Assembly (NCBI GenBank): GCA_964397655.1
Contig: CAYNKA010000006.1
Coordinates: 62,001 to 126,000, forward strand
Direction: 5' to 3'
From: CAYNKA01 sp964397655
GTDB lineage: Bacteria; Spirochaetota; Spirochaetia; DTKZ01
Length of the DNA: 64,000 nucleotides
In this document: positions 43,241 through 52,353 of the stretch, one piece after another
How the letters are laid out: the number at the start of each line of letters is the position of its first letter
How positions within the stretch are numbered: position 1 is the stretch's first letter
The notes under the pieces: generated by a model
Told to the model about the DNA's origin: nothing
Databases searched by the model: none
The model's input: the letters and a program-made list of their open reading frames with translations, nothing else
Translations under genes and position numbers: made by a program

Positions 43241-44299
43241 ATGTCCGACCAGGTGAAGGCTTCGATGATCAGAATGGATCGGGTGTGCATGGACTACGAC
43301 CGGCATCGGATCCTCTTCGACGTTTCCATGGACGTAGGAGCCCGCGAATTCCTGACGATCCTCGGCCCGAGCGGATGCGGAAAGACCACCATTCTCCGGA
43401 TCCTCGGCGGATTCGAGACCCCGACCTCGGGAACGGTCTACCTCGAGGGCAGGCCGGTCGATTCGGTCCCTCCCTATCTCCGGCCCATCAACACCGTCTT
43501 CCAGAAGTATTCGCTTTTTTCCCATCTCGACGTGTTCGAGAACATCGCCTTCGGCCTCCGCATCCGCAAGCTCCCGGAGGCGGAGGTGAGGCGCAAGGTG
43601 TCCCGGATGCTCGAACTCGTGAACCTCGCCGGCTACGAAAAGCGGAACGTCCATTCCCTGAGCGGCGGTCAGCAGCAGCGCATCGCCATAGCCCGGGCCC
43701 TCGTGAACGAGCCCAAGGTCCTTCTCCTCGACGAGCCCCTCGGGGCCCTCGACCTCTATCTCCGCAAGGAGATGCAGATGGAGCTCAAGAACATGCAGGC
43801 GAGCCTCGGCATCACCTTCATCTACGTGACCCACGACCAGGAGGAGGCCCTCACCATGTCCGACACGGTCGTGGTCATGAACCAGGGCCGAATCCAGCAG
43901 ATGGGCTCGCCGGCGGACATCTACAACGAGCCGACCAACATCTTCACGAGCAGGTTCATCGGCGAGAGCAACATCTTTCCCGGCACGATGCCGGACGACT
44001 TCCGCGTGCGGTTCAACGGAAGGGATTTCGTCTGCGTGGACAAGGGCTTCGAGAGGGACGCCCCGGTCCACGTGGTCATCCGTCCCGAGGACGTCCTCGT
44101 GTCCGAGACGGCCGACGGGGGAATCCGCGGGAGGGTGGTGTCCGTCGTGTTCAAGGGCGTCCACTACGAGATGCTCGTGAAGGAGGACTCGAGGACCTGG
44201 ATCGTCCGGAGCACGAAGAGCCGCCCGGTCGGAAGCGAGGTCGGGATCTCCTTCGGCCCCGAGGACATTCACGTGATGCGGAGCGAAAGCGGGGAATGA
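43241..44299 (+). CDS. potA: Spermidine/putrescine ABC transporter ATP-binding protein
   Basis: A 352-residue ATPase: Walker [11 protein letters not shown]-loop [10 protein letters not shown], signature [15 protein letters not shown], Walker [13 protein letters not shown], switch YVTHDQEEA, and a C-terminal TOBE-like regulatory domain ([24 protein letters not shown]). [10 protein letters not shown] and the TOBE layout fit PotA. ATG 43241 is about ten bases after the AAGGGGGG site; an in-frame ATG at 43265 is a possible alternative. It energises PotBC and ends with an ATGA overlap into potB. Confidence 0.9.
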   Translation: MSDQVKASMIRMDRVCMDYDRHRILFDVSMDVGAREFLTILGPSGCGKTTILRILGGFETPTSGTVYLEGRPVDSVPPYLRPINTVFQKYSLFSHLDVFENIAFGLRIRKLPEAEVRRKVSRMLELVNLAGYEKRNVHSLSGGQQQRIAIARALVNEPKVLLLDEPLGALDLYLRKEMQMELKNMQASLGITFIYVTHDQEEALTMSDTVVVMNQGRIQQMGSPADIYNEPTNIFTSRFIGESNIFPGTMPDDFRVRFNGRDFVCVDKGFERDAPVHVVIRPEDVLVSETADGGIRGRVVSVVFKGVHYEMLVKEDSRTWIVRSTKSRPVGSEVGISFGPEDIHVMRSESGE

Positions 44300-45126
44300 A
44301 GGACCGGAACCTCCTCCAGTATCCCTACCTGCTCTGGGCGGGGCTTTTCATTTTCATCCCCCTCGTCCTCGTGCTCTGGTACAGCCTCACGACGCCCGCC
44401 GCCGGCGGCGCGGATTTTTCCCTCGCCAACTACCGGCGGTTTTTTTCCCCGGTCTACGCCAAGGTGCTCCTCCGGTCCCTCGTTCTCGCGGCGCAGGCCA
44501 CCGCCGTCTGTCTCGTCGTGGGCTACCCGGCGGCTTGGATCGTTTCCAGAATGACGAAGAGGCGGAACACGGTGCTCCTCCTCCTCGTCATCCCCATGTG
44601 GATCAACTTCCTCCTCAGGACCTACGCCTGGATGCTCCTCCTCGGAAGGAGGGGCATCGTCAACCGCGTGCTGGAATTCTTCGGCCTGCCGGGCCAGGAC
44701 CTCCTCTATTCCGAGGCGGCCGTCCTCATCGGCATGGTCTACAATTTCCTGCCCTTCATGATCCTGCCCTTGTACAGCGCGCTCTCCCGCATCGGGAAGG
44801 AAACCATCGAGGCCGCCGAGGACCTGGGGGCCGACGGGCTCACCGTGTTCAGACGGGTCGTCGTTCCCCAGAGCGTGCCGGGCATCCTCACGGGCGTCAC
44901 CATGGTGTTCATGCCCGCGGTGAGCACCTTCGTGATTTCGGCCCTCCTGGGAGGCGGCCAGTACATGCTCATCGGCAACCTGGTGGAGCAGCAGTTCCTC
45001 TCCGTAGGCGACTGGCATTTCGGCTCGGCCCTGTCCATCATCATGATGACGGTCATTCTCCTCTCCATGGCCGTGGTCTCCCTCTCGGACAAGGGAGCCT
45101 CGCTCGAAGGGGGCAACCTTTGGTGA
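44296..45126 (+). CDS. potB: Spermidine/putrescine ABC transporter permease PotB
   Basis: A 276-residue six-span permease. [15 protein letters not shown] in span 1, [32 protein letters not shown], and the coupling loop [21 protein letters not shown] match PotB/PotH proteins. ATG 44296 overlaps the potA stop, and its own TGA overlaps a GTG that should start potC. Confidence 0.9.
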   Translation: MKDRNLLQYPYLLWAGLFIFIPLVLVLWYSLTTPAAGGADFSLANYRRFFSPVYAKVLLRSLVLAAQATAVCLVVGYPAAWIVSRMTKRRNTVLLLLVIPMWINFLLRTYAWMLLLGRRGIVNRVLEFFGLPGQDLLYSEAAVLIGMVYNFLPFMILPLYSALSRIGKETIEAAEDLGADGLTVFRRVVVPQSVPGILTGVTMVFMPAVSTFVISALLGGGQYMLIGNLVEQQFLSVGDWHFGSALSIIMMTVILLSMAVVSLSDKGASLEGGNLW

Positions 45127-45902
45127 GGTAGCCGTTTTCCGCCGCCTACCTCGTCCTCATTTTCGCGTTTCTCTACGCGCCCATCGCCGTCCTCGCGGTC
45201 TTTTCCTTCAACAACGCGCGGTCGGTCGCGTTCTGGGACGGCTTTTCCCTGAAGTGGTACGGAGAGCTTTTCCGCGACCGGCAGATCATGAAGGCCCTGT
45301 ACTACACCGTGGTCGTCGCCCTCCTGTCGGCCACGGTCTCGGCGGTCGCGGGCACGCTCGCGGCGGTGGGCCTTTACCGCATGCGGCCGAAGCTCCGGCG
45401 GGCGGTCCTCGCCCTGAACAACGTGCCGGTGCTCAACCCCGACATCGTCACCGGGGTTTCCCTCATGACGCTGTTCACCGTGCTCAGGCTCGATCTCGGC
45501 TTCTGGTCCCTGCTGCTTTCGCACATCACCTTCAGCGTCCCCTACGTCGTGCTCTGCATCCTGCCGAAACTCCGGCAGCTTCCGCGCGAGGTGACCGAAG
45601 CGGCCCTCGACCTCGGGGCGACGCCCTCCTACGCGTTCCGCAAGGTCGTGATTCCGGAGATCGCCCCCGGCATCGTAACGGGTTTTCTCCTCGCCTTCAC
45701 CCTATCCATCGACGATTTCGTGATCAGCTTCTTCACCACGGGGAGCGGGGTGAACAACCTCTCCATCGTGGTCTACTCCATGGCCCGAAGGGGCATCAAT
45801 CCCAAGATAAACGCGGTTTCCACGATTCTCTTCGTCGCGGTGTTGGTTCTCCTTCTCGTCATCAACAAGCGGGACGCGGCGGCGAAACAACTGGAGGTAT
45901 GA
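45123..45902 (+). pseudogene. potC: PotC permease, reading frame interrupted by an amber codon at position 3
   Basis: The frame encodes a full PotC-like permease: YLVLIFAFLYAPIAVLAVFSFN as span 1, FWDGFSLKWY, LLSHITFSVPYVVLC, the EAA loop EAALDLGATPSYAFRKV, and LSIDDFVISFFTTG. The expected start is GTG 45123, overlapping the potB stop, but the codons read GTG AGG TAG CCG: an in-frame stop at 45129-45131. Beyond it no ATG, GTG or TTG occurs until ATG 45288, which would delete about 50 residues including span 1. Either the base is a mutation or sequencing error, initiation uses a rare codon (ATT at 45159 is one candidate), or the amber is read through. The rest looks intact and potD follows normally, so recent loss or artefact is likeliest. 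Confidence 0.75.
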
Positions 45903-45907
45903 ATGTC

Positions 45908-46951
45908 ATGAGCGTGAAACGGTTCGCTTTCATCGCCTGCGCCGTCCTCGGCGCGGCGCTCGGCCTCGCCGGATGCTACGGCGGGAAGCAGGTGGTCATC
46001 AACGTGTACAATTGGGGCGATTACATCGACGAGGGCGTTATCGGCGAGTTCGAGAAGTCGACGGGAATCAAGGTCAACTACGAGACCTTCGCGACGAACG
46101 AGGACATGTACGTGAAGGTGAAGCAGGGGGGGACCCGCTACGACGTACTCGTGCCCTCGGACTACATGATCGCGAGGATGATCAAGGAGGGGCTGCTCGA
46201 GAAGATCGATCCCGCGAAGATCGGGACCTACGGCAACATAGACGGGAAATTCAAGGGCCTGGAATTCGACCCGAAAAACGAGTACTCGGTCCCCTATGTG
46301 TGGGGGACCTTCGGCATCCTCTACAACAAGAAAAAAGTGAAGGGGCCGGTCGACAGCTGGAGCGTCCTCTGGGACGCGAGCTACCGGAAGCAGATCCTCA
46401 TGATGGACTCGGTCAGGGATTCCCTCGCGGTCGCCTTTCTCCGTCTCGGACTTCCCCTGAACACGACGAAGCCCGCGGATCTCGCAAAGGCGGCCGAGCT
46501 GCTCGCGGCGCAGAAGCCGCTCGTCCTCGCCTACGTCGGCGACAACGGAAAGGACATGATGCTCGCCGGCGAGGCAGCCCTCGCCATGGCCTGGTCGGGC
46601 GACGCGGTCGCCGTGAGGGCGAAGAATCCCGACCTCGAATACGTCATCCCCAAGGAGGGGACCAACCTTTGGGTCGACGCCATGGTGATCCCGAAGAACT
46701 CGGAGCACAAGGCCGAGGCCCTCAAGTTCATCGATTTCATGAACAGGCCGGAAATCGCGAAGAAGAACGTCGAGTTCATCGGATACGCAACGCCGAACGC
46801 GAAGGCCTTCGACCTCCTGAGCGAAGAGGTGAAGAGCGATCCGGTCGCCTATCCCCCTGCCCAGGCCTTCACGAGGATGCAGGTCTTCGTCGACGTCGGC
46901 GAGGCCAACGCCGAGTACAACCGCCTCTGGACGGAGATCAAGAGCAGGTAA
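45908..46951 (+). CDS. potD: Spermidine/putrescine-binding lipoprotein
   Basis: A 347-residue solute-binding protein with lipobox GLAGC (Cys about 22) after a hydrophobic signal. The mature part begins VINVYNWGDYIDEGVI, the PotD/PotF signature, then FEKSTGIKVNYETFATNEDMY, YDVLVPSDYMI and VPYVWGTFGILYNKKKV. NLWVDAMVIPKNS and the tryptophan and acidic positions fit polyamine binding. ATG 45908 is nine or ten bases after GGAGG; ATG 45899 overlaps the potC stop but sits one base from that site, so is less likely. It captures polyamines for PotABC. Confidence 0.92.
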   Translation: MSVKRFAFIACAVLGAALGLAGCYGGKQVVINVYNWGDYIDEGVIGEFEKSTGIKVNYETFATNEDMYVKVKQGGTRYDVLVPSDYMIARMIKEGLLEKIDPAKIGTYGNIDGKFKGLEFDPKNEYSVPYVWGTFGILYNKKKVKGPVDSWSVLWDASYRKQILMMDSVRDSLAVAFLRLGLPLNTTKPADLAKAAELLAAQKPLVLAYVGDNGKDMMLAGEAALAMAWSGDAVAVRAKNPDLEYVIPKEGTNLWVDAMVIPKNSEHKAEALKFIDFMNRPEIAKKNVEFIGYATPNAKAFDLLSEEVKSDPVAYPPAQAFTRMQVFVDVGEANAEYNRLWTEIKSR

Positions 46952-46988
46952 GGGGCAGGGCGACCGGGGCCTGCCGGACGCGGGGCGC

Positions 46989-47426
46989 CTATATTTCGAA
47001 ATTCAGGGTGGAGGATTTCTTCTGGTAGATGCGGACCATGTCCGCGAGGCTCAGATCCTTCAGGGTCATCCTGATCTTTTCGCTCAACAGCTTCCAGATC
47101 TCCACGGCCGCGCATTGTCCTTCGCGGCCGCAGCCGTCCGGATGGTCGGTGCAGTCGACGATCGAGAGGTCGCCCTCGAGGCATTCGACGATCTGGAGGA
47201 TCGAGATCTCCTCGGGCGACTTGGCGAGGTAGTAGCCCCCCTGGGCCCCGCGCACGGAGTTCACGAGGCCCGAGGCCCGGAGATGGATCACGATCTGCCC
47301 GAGATACTTCTCCGAGATGCCCTCGCGCTCCGAGATCTCGCTGAGCTGGAGAGGCCCCTTGTTCGAGTTCATCGCCAGACTGAACATGAGCCTGAGACCG
47401 TATCTGGACCGTGTGGAAAGTTTCAT
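46989..47426 (-). CDS. Rrf2-family transcriptional regulator
   Basis: The 145-residue protein has the Rrf2 winged helix: KLSTRSRYGLRLMFSLA, LSEISEREGISEKYLGQIVIHL and VNSVRGAQGGYYLAK. Three cysteines, in VDCTDHPDGCGREGQCAAVEIW, sit where IscR/RsrR/CymR-type regulators ligate an Fe-S cluster, so it may sense Fe-S or redox status. It lies 10 bases after ybaK in the same direction. Targets are unknown; cysteine and sulfur genes elsewhere in the window are candidates only. Confidence 0.9.
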   Translation of the reverse strand: MKLSTRSRYGLRLMFSLAMNSNKGPLQLSEISEREGISEKYLGQIVIHLRASGLVNSVRGAQGGYYLAKSPEEISILQIVECLEGDLSIVDCTDHPDGCGREGQCAAVEIWKLLSEKIRMTLKDLSLADMVRIYQKKSSTLNFEI

Positions 47427-47436
47427 CCGTCCCGCC

Positions 47437-47895
47437 TCAATCCGCCACGCTGCAGATTTTCGCGCCCATGATTTCCCTGAGCTTTTCGAAGGTCACGGGA
47501 ACTCCGGTCGCGTCCGTGCCCGCGGCCGGGTAGATCGTATCGTATACCGCGAGGCTCTCGTCGAGAAAGAGTTCGACGCCGCCGTCGACGCCGAAGGGAC
47601 AGACCCCTCCGGGCTTGAACCCCGTGACCTCGAGGGTCTCGTCCGCCGAGGCCATGCTCGTCTTCACGCCGAGGAGACTCTTGAGCTTGCCGTTGGAAAG
47701 TTTCCTGTCCCCCGCGAGAAGAATCATCCTGTATTTGCCGTCCTTCCCCGAGAGGAGGATGGATTTCGCTATCTGTCCCACGGCAACGCCTATCCTCGCG
47801 GCGGCCATTTCCGCCGTCGGTGTCGAACCGGCCTCGAATTCCAGGGCCTCGAGGCCGTGAAGGTCCAATACGCGCCGCACTTTATCCGGAATCAT
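47437..47895 (-). CDS. YbaK/EbsC-family aminoacyl-tRNA deacylase
   Basis: A 152-residue trans-editing-domain protein: AAARIGVAVGQIAKSILLSG with the catalytic-region lysine, KYRMILLAGDRKLSNGKL, and the GFKPGGVCPFG loop that recognises the 3' end. The family hydrolyses mischarged tRNA, typically Cys-tRNA(Pro). The start at 47895 has no ribosome site; the promoter at 47903-47930 would put the transcript start one or two bases before the ATG, making this message leaderless. It is followed by the Rrf2 gene. Confidence 0.88.
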   Translation of the reverse strand: MIPDKVRRVLDLHGLEALEFEAGSTPTAEMAAARIGVAVGQIAKSILLSGKDGKYRMILLAGDRKLSNGKLKSLLGVKTSMASADETLEVTGFKPGGVCPFGVDGGVELFLDESLAVYDTIYPAAGTDATGVPVTFEKLREIMGAKICSVAD

Positions 47896-47902
47896 GATTT
47901 AT

Positions 47903-47930
47903 ATGATAGCGATTCGTCCGATTCTGTCAA
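47903..47930 (-). promoter_or_regulatory. Promoter of ybaK-rrf2
   Basis: Minus strand: perfect TTGACA (47930-47925), 16 bases, TATCAT (47908-47903). The predicted start of transcription (about 47896) abuts the ATG at 47895. The rest of the gap to 48139 is GC-rich, with no gene, tRNA or terminator that I can support. Confidence 0.75.
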
Positions 47931-48139
47931 CGGCCGAGGCGGCGAAAAGCCGTTTTCGGGGGCAGTTAACCGGAGTCTGCCTTTATGCTCGCCGCGGAGG
48001 CGCGCCGATAGGAGTACGGCGCGAGTCGGTACCAAGCGGGGATGGGTCGAGTTCGAGGGTCACCGCGATGGAGCGGGCTGAGCGGAGTCGCGGGGAAGGC
48101 AGGGGGAGATTCAGGAAACAAACCGAAGCGCGGGCAGCC

Positions 48140-48829
48140 TCAATGCACGGCCGCTGCGACGTTCCAATCGATCAGATCCTTGGGGATGCTCGCGGCGGCG
48201 GCTATGTGCCTTCGGGCTGCGACTTCAGCGCGAGAAGGATCTCCCGCGAATATCTCCCCGAGCATCCAAACGTGAAGAAGCGCTTCGGCGTCCCGGTGAT
48301 CGTTCGGGTCCTGCCAGTGGGAAAGCTCCTGCCATTCGAGCAGCATGAAGAGATGGTCCCTCCGGAGCGCATCGACGAGCGAAGGACAGCTCGTGAGGCG
48401 GGCGAGGCTCGCATGGAATTCGTAGTGCATTTCCCATGTCGCCTTGGCTCGTTCGTTGATCCTGAGCTGGGTGTCGAGGGTCTGGGCCTGCTCGAGGAGC
48501 CTGAACTTTACGTCCTCACGGAGCCTTCCCCAGGCGATCATTCTCGCGATTTGGCTTTCTGCCGCCAATCTGAGCGCGTACCTGTCCCTCTTCGTCTCGG
48601 CGTTCAGGCTGATGACGCTGGAGCCGAGGTACGGGACCGACTGGACCAGTCCCTCGTTCTCGAGGCGATGGAGGGCGTCGATGACCGGGATAATGCTGAC
48701 TCCGGTGAGCTCGGCCATCTCCTTGCGCGTGAGGCGCTGGCCTGGTTTGAGCTCGCCGTTCAGTATCCGCTCGCAGATCATCGTGTACGCAAGGTCCGTC
48801 GCGGACGGACAATCGCCTTTTCTGGCCAT
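48140..48829 (-). CDS. GntR-family (FCD-type) transcriptional regulator
   Basis: A 229-residue regulator from ATG 48829, AGAGGAGTTCG upstream. The N-terminal winged helix reads LAYTMICERILNGELKPGQRLTRKEMAELTGVSIIPVIDALHRLENEGLVQ; split by eye, the recognition helix is the VSIIPVIDALHRL part. The C-terminal all-helical FCD-like domain carries HYEFHASLA and HIAAAASIP, positions that usually hold metal and ligand. It lies 67 bases after the GH2 gene on the same strand and is probably co-transcribed. It is the obvious controller of the GH2 gene and the divergent transporter-isomerase operon. Confidence 0.88.
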   Translation of the reverse strand: MARKGDCPSATDLAYTMICERILNGELKPGQRLTRKEMAELTGVSIIPVIDALHRLENEGLVQSVPYLGSSVISLNAETKRDRYALRLAAESQIARMIAWGRLREDVKFRLLEQAQTLDTQLRINERAKATWEMHYEFHASLARLTSCPSLVDALRRDHLFMLLEWQELSHWQDPNDHRDAEALLHVWMLGEIFAGDPSRAEVAARRHIAAAASIPKDLIDWNVAAAVH

Positions 48830-48896
48830 CGAACTCCTCTGAAACAATGTACTTTGAGGGCCGCCCATGGTCAACCCTCGCACGGTTCTGACTGCC

Positions 48897-51131
48897 CTAC
48901 CCGACGATGAAATCGAAGGTATTCTTCGACAGGATCTCGCCGCCCTTTCCCTCTACGCTCATGTCCACGACGTGGGCTCCCGAGGTCCCGCGGGGAATCG
49001 GCCAGTGGATCGTGTCGACGATTTTTGCGGAGTCTGGAGCGAGCGTCAGCTCGAGCTCCTTTTCCATGATCGCGGCGTCCCTGCCCGCCTTGCGGAGCTT
49101 CCATCGGAGAACCACGGGAACGGCGTGGAAATGGTCGTTGTTCGCCCAGACCTGCGCGCCGAAAACGTCCCCGGTTTTCCAATGCTTGTCGTAGCCGATG
49201 ACGTAGGGGCGTTTGTTCCATTCGAGGCTCACCAGCACGGGGGTGTAGACCGATTTCATGCTCTCGTAGGCCGGCAGCTTGCGTCCGAAGTAATCGATCA
49301 GCCCGGAACCGATGACCGGCGCGGGGTCGCTCCAGTAATACAGGTACATGCTGCCGACCGGGGCGTATTTCCTCTGACGGAGGAATTCGATCTGTTCCTT
49401 GATCGTCTTGGCCTCGATCGCCTGCGATCGGGCGATGAGTTCCTCGATCGATGCGGCGTCGAGGTCGAGTTTCGTGTGGCGGACCTGCAGATCGTAGAAA
49501 AAGCCCCAGTATTCCCACACGTCCCAGTTCGGCGGCCAGAGGTCCTTCTCCGGGATGATCTTCTTCAGGCTCTCGATCGGGGGCAGTGCATGGGATCCGA
49601 ATTCCACGATGTTCGGCTCTATCCTGATCGCCTTCATGTCGAGGTCGCCGGGCTGGCAGCAGCCGGTCATGAGGTTCTGGACTCCCTCCTGGTAGTCTCC
49701 CTTGTGCATCCATCGGATCGGGTCCACGGTTTTCCCCGTTTCGTAGAGAGCTTCGCAGAGTCTTCCGTAGTTGTTGGGCATGTCGGGCAGTCCGTAGATC
49801 TGTGGTTCCTTGAAGACGCTCCACATGCCGATGCAGGCGTGGTTGTGGAGCATCCTCACCATGTCGCGCATCATGACGCTCGCGCGTTCTATGAGCTCGT
49901 CGCTGTCGCTGTAACAGTAATGGAGGGGAAAATTCTGCCAGACGAGAAAGCCCATCCGGTCGCAGAGATCGTAGAAGAGGTCCTTCTCCACATGGCTGCC
50001 GATTCGGATCGAGTTGATCTGCATGTCGAGCATCTCGTCGAGGTCGCGCCTGACCCGCTCCCCGTCGATTTCGCTCATGTACATGCTCGAGTAATATCGC
50101 ATCCCGCGCAGGAATATCCTTTTACCGTTGAGGTACCAATGCCCCGTGGCGTCGTCGTGGCGGATGTCCTTGATTCCGAAGGATTCGGTCCGGACGTCGT
50201 CCGTGCTTCCGTCCCGGACCACGCTCATCTCGGCCTTGTAGAGGTTCGGTTCCCCGTGATCCCAGGTCCACCAGAGCTTCGCCTCGGGGACGGTGAGCAC
50301 GAGCTTGAACGTATTGAGGCCGGGCTGGAGCTCGATCCTCCTCCTCCGGACTAGTTCGAGATCGGACTCGAAGTTGTCGGCGGTGATTTTGAGAACGGCT
50401 TCGACCTCGACCGCCGTTTTTTCCTTGTTGATGAGTTCCATATCCACCGTGACGAGTGCGGAACCGTCCGGCACGAAATCCCTCTCCACTATCCTGCAGT
50501 AGATCTTCGCGTACGATATCTGAACCGGACCCCGTCCGACGAGCTCGACGGTCTGCCAGATCCCGCCGGTGTTCCCGTCCTGGCGGAACTTTGTCATGGC
50601 TCCGGGCCTGTGCATCGCGTCGATGAGGTGGCCCTTCACGATCGAGAGGTCCTTCGCCCAGTGACGTTTGTACGGCGTCGAGAGCGGTGTGCTCAGGTTG
50701 TTCGGATCCTGGACGAGGACGTATTCGGTGGGGTCCCGCGGAGAATCGACGCGGACGACGAGGCGGTTGTCGCCGGTCTTCAAGATGTCGGTGACGTCGA
50801 ATTCGAAGGGATTGAAGTAGCCTTCGTGGGAACCGAGATAGGTCCCGTTCAGCCAGACCATGGCCTTGTAGTCCACGGCGAGGAAGCGCAGGGAAGTTCG
50901 CCGGCTCCGCATTTCTTCGGGCACGGTGAAGGTTCTCCCGAACCAGACGACCCCGTCGTAATCGCCAACCTCGGTGAGGTACCAATTGTTCGGAACGCGC
51001 ATGCTTTTCCAGTCGCCCTCGTCGAAATTTGTTGTCTGGAAACCCCGTTCGAGACCTTCTTCTGCTTCGTCGAGCCGGTAGCGCCATTCACCGCCCAAGT
51101 CGAAAGTGATGTGTGCCCGTTCGTTCTCCAC
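48897..51131 (-). CDS. Glycoside hydrolase family 2 protein
   Basis: A 744-residue cytoplasmic enzyme (no signal peptide) starting at GTG 51131 with GGAGGG upstream. Domains: sugar-binding jelly roll (about 1-200, with GEWRYRLDEAEEG and VWLNGTYLGSHEGYFNPFEFDV), an immunoglobulin-like sandwich (about 205-320) and the TIM barrel (from YLNGKRIFLRGMRYY, about 333). The nucleophile is probably Glu510 in IVEFGSHALP; the acid/base is probably Glu442 in WSVFKEPQ, where the usual preceding Asn of the NE pair is Lys. The nucleophile region resembles beta-mannosidases, but subfamily and substrate are unclear. As an intracellular hydrolase it should split an imported oligosaccharide or glycoside. Confidence 0.85.
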   Translation of the reverse strand: MENERAHITFDLGGEWRYRLDEAEEGLERGFQTTNFDEGDWKSMRVPNNWYLTEVGDYDGVVWFGRTFTVPEEMRSRRTSLRFLAVDYKAMVWLNGTYLGSHEGYFNPFEFDVTDILKTGDNRLVVRVDSPRDPTEYVLVQDPNNLSTPLSTPYKRHWAKDLSIVKGHLIDAMHRPGAMTKFRQDGNTGGIWQTVELVGRGPVQISYAKIYCRIVERDFVPDGSALVTVDMELINKEKTAVEVEAVLKITADNFESDLELVRRRRIELQPGLNTFKLVLTVPEAKLWWTWDHGEPNLYKAEMSVVRDGSTDDVRTESFGIKDIRHDDATGHWYLNGKRIFLRGMRYYSSMYMSEIDGERVRRDLDEMLDMQINSIRIGSHVEKDLFYDLCDRMGFLVWQNFPLHYCYSDSDELIERASVMMRDMVRMLHNHACIGMWSVFKEPQIYGLPDMPNNYGRLCEALYETGKTVDPIRWMHKGDYQEGVQNLMTGCCQPGDLDMKAIRIEPNIVEFGSHALPPIESLKKIIPEKDLWPPNWDVWEYWGFFYDLQVRHTKLDLDAASIEELIARSQAIEAKTIKEQIEFLRQRKYAPVGSMYLYYWSDPAPVIGSGLIDYFGRKLPAYESMKSVYTPVLVSLEWNKRPYVIGYDKHWKTGDVFGAQVWANNDHFHAVPVVLRWKLRKAGRDAAIMEKELELTLAPDSAKIVDTIHWPIPRGTSGAHVVDMSVEGKGGEILSKNTFDFIVG

Positions 51132-51153
51132 GGTTCCCTCCGCTTCAAGGAGC

Positions 51154-51179
51154 GTTATAAATATAATACGAATATAATC
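51154..51179. promoter_or_regulatory. Shared bipartite operator, copy 1 (GH2 side)
   Basis: GTTATAA-N12-TATAATC, AT-rich in a GC-rich region. It overlaps the -10 box (GATTAT on the minus strand, 51179-51174) of the GH2 promoter. Confidence 0.6.
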
Positions 51180-51202
51180 TAATAGATTTCATTTCCTGTC
51201 AA
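51174..51202 (-). promoter_or_regulatory. Promoter of the GH2-gntR unit
   Basis: Minus strand TTGACA (51202-51197), 17 bases, GATTAT (51179-51174). The leader of about 40 bases contains the GTTATAA half of operator copy 1. Confidence 0.6.
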
Positions 51203-51286
51203 GGATGGACGGTTACTTGTTGAATTGTAAGTATTTGCACCTATTTCTTTCTGCTCGTGAGCTTTAGCGGATTATGCTATAATACT

Positions 51287-51317
51287 GTTATAACAAAATT
51301 ATATTGACATTATAATC
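51287..51317. promoter_or_regulatory. Shared bipartite operator, copy 2 (transporter side)
   Basis: GTTATAA-N17-TATAATC, same order and orientation as copy 1 with a spacer five bases longer; it includes the palindrome TGTTATAACA (51286-51295). A TATAAT box at 51278-51283 and another at 51311-51316 could each serve the transporter operon. Confidence 0.6.
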
Positions 51318-51322
51318 TCGGC

Positions 51323-52351
51323 ATGGTAGTCTCTCGAGTATCTGCTGCGAGAAACCGGGCGATGGAGGGCTCAACCTTGAACGATCTGCCATTGCAGTCT
51401 CGGAGCGAAAAACGACGGAAGGCGAGGCCTTCCCGCGTCGTAGGCTCTCAGGAAGGCTCGTCCGCCTATCTTTTCCTCCTTCCGTGGATCGTCGGATTTT
51501 TCGCTTTCAGCCTTATTCCCATGGCCTCTTCCCTTCTCCTTTCCTTTTCCGATTACAACCTCTTTGACGAGCCGCGGTTCGTCGGCTTCGAGAATTTCTT
51601 CTATATGTTCGACAGCGATTGGCATTTTCCGGCCGCGCTCGGCGTCACCTTCCGTTACGTCTTCATCGCGGTGCCTTTCCAGCTTGCGGTTTCGCTCGTG
51701 CTCGCCTTCGTGCTCAACCGGGGCATACCCGGGCTTTCGGTCTTCCGTACGGTTTTCTACGTTCCGTCCCTCCTCGGTTCGAGCGTAGCGGTCGGAATCC
51801 TGTGGAGGCAGGTTTTCGGCGCCGAGGGGCTCCTCAACTCCTTCCTCGTCGGCATGGGACTGGATTCGTTCGCCGGTACGAGTTGGATAGCCGAACCCCG
51901 CTACGCTCTTTGGACCATCATCCTTCTCCGGGTCTGGCAGTTCGGTTCTCCCATGATCATTTTCCTCGCAGGGCTCAAGCAGATCCCGCAGGAGCTTCTC
52001 GAATCCGCGGAGATAGCGGGCGCGAGCAGGTTCCAACGGACGAGGATGATCGTCCTGCCCATGTTGAGCCCGATCATCCTGTTCAATTTCATCATGCAGA
52101 TCATCAGCGCCTTCAAGGTCTTCACCGAGGCCTTCATCGTGAGCGGGGGGGCCTCCGGCGGCGGCGTGGTGGGGGGGACGCTCGACAGTCTCCTGTTCTA
52201 CACGATCCACATCTACTCCGAGGGCTTCGTGAAATTCCGCATGGGATACGCCTCCGCCCTTTCGTGGCTGCTTCTGGTGATGATCTCCGGTTTCACGCTC
52301 GTATCCTTCAGGATTTCGTCGAAATGGGTGTACTACGGCGAAGGGAGTTAG
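51323..52351 (+). CDS. Sugar ABC transporter permease (MalF/UgpA type)
   Basis: A 342-residue permease with six spans after a 45-residue basic cytoplasmic extension (SEKRRKARPSRVVGS). YLFLLPWIVGFFAFSLIPM is span 1, FRTVFYVPSLLGSSVAVGILW a middle span, and the EAA loop is ESAEIAGASRFQRTRMIVLP. ATG 51323 and ATG 51362 are both possible; neither has a good ribosome site. It pairs with the next permease to import a sugar or glycoside. Confidence 0.88.
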   Translation: MVVSRVSAARNRAMEGSTLNDLPLQSRSEKRRKARPSRVVGSQEGSSAYLFLLPWIVGFFAFSLIPMASSLLLSFSDYNLFDEPRFVGFENFFYMFDSDWHFPAALGVTFRYVFIAVPFQLAVSLVLAFVLNRGIPGLSVFRTVFYVPSLLGSSVAVGILWRQVFGAEGLLNSFLVGMGLDSFAGTSWIAEPRYALWTIILLRVWQFGSPMIIFLAGLKQIPQELLESAEIAGASRFQRTRMIVLPMLSPIILFNFIMQIISAFKVFTEAFIVSGGASGGGVVGGTLDSLLFYTIHIYSEGFVKFRMGYASALSWLLLVMISGFTLVSFRISSKWVYYGEGS

Positions 52352-52353
52352 GA

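Noticed and set aside
46954..46975. GGCAGG/CCTGCC hairpin after potD as terminator
   Set aside because: Only six base pairs with a ten-base loop and no T-run on either strand.
48040..48080. tRNA-like stretch GGTCGAGTTCGAGGGTC before the GntR gene
   Set aside because: The central GTTCGA resembles a T-loop, but the flanks do not pair as a five-base T stem and no anticodon or acceptor stem can be built around it.
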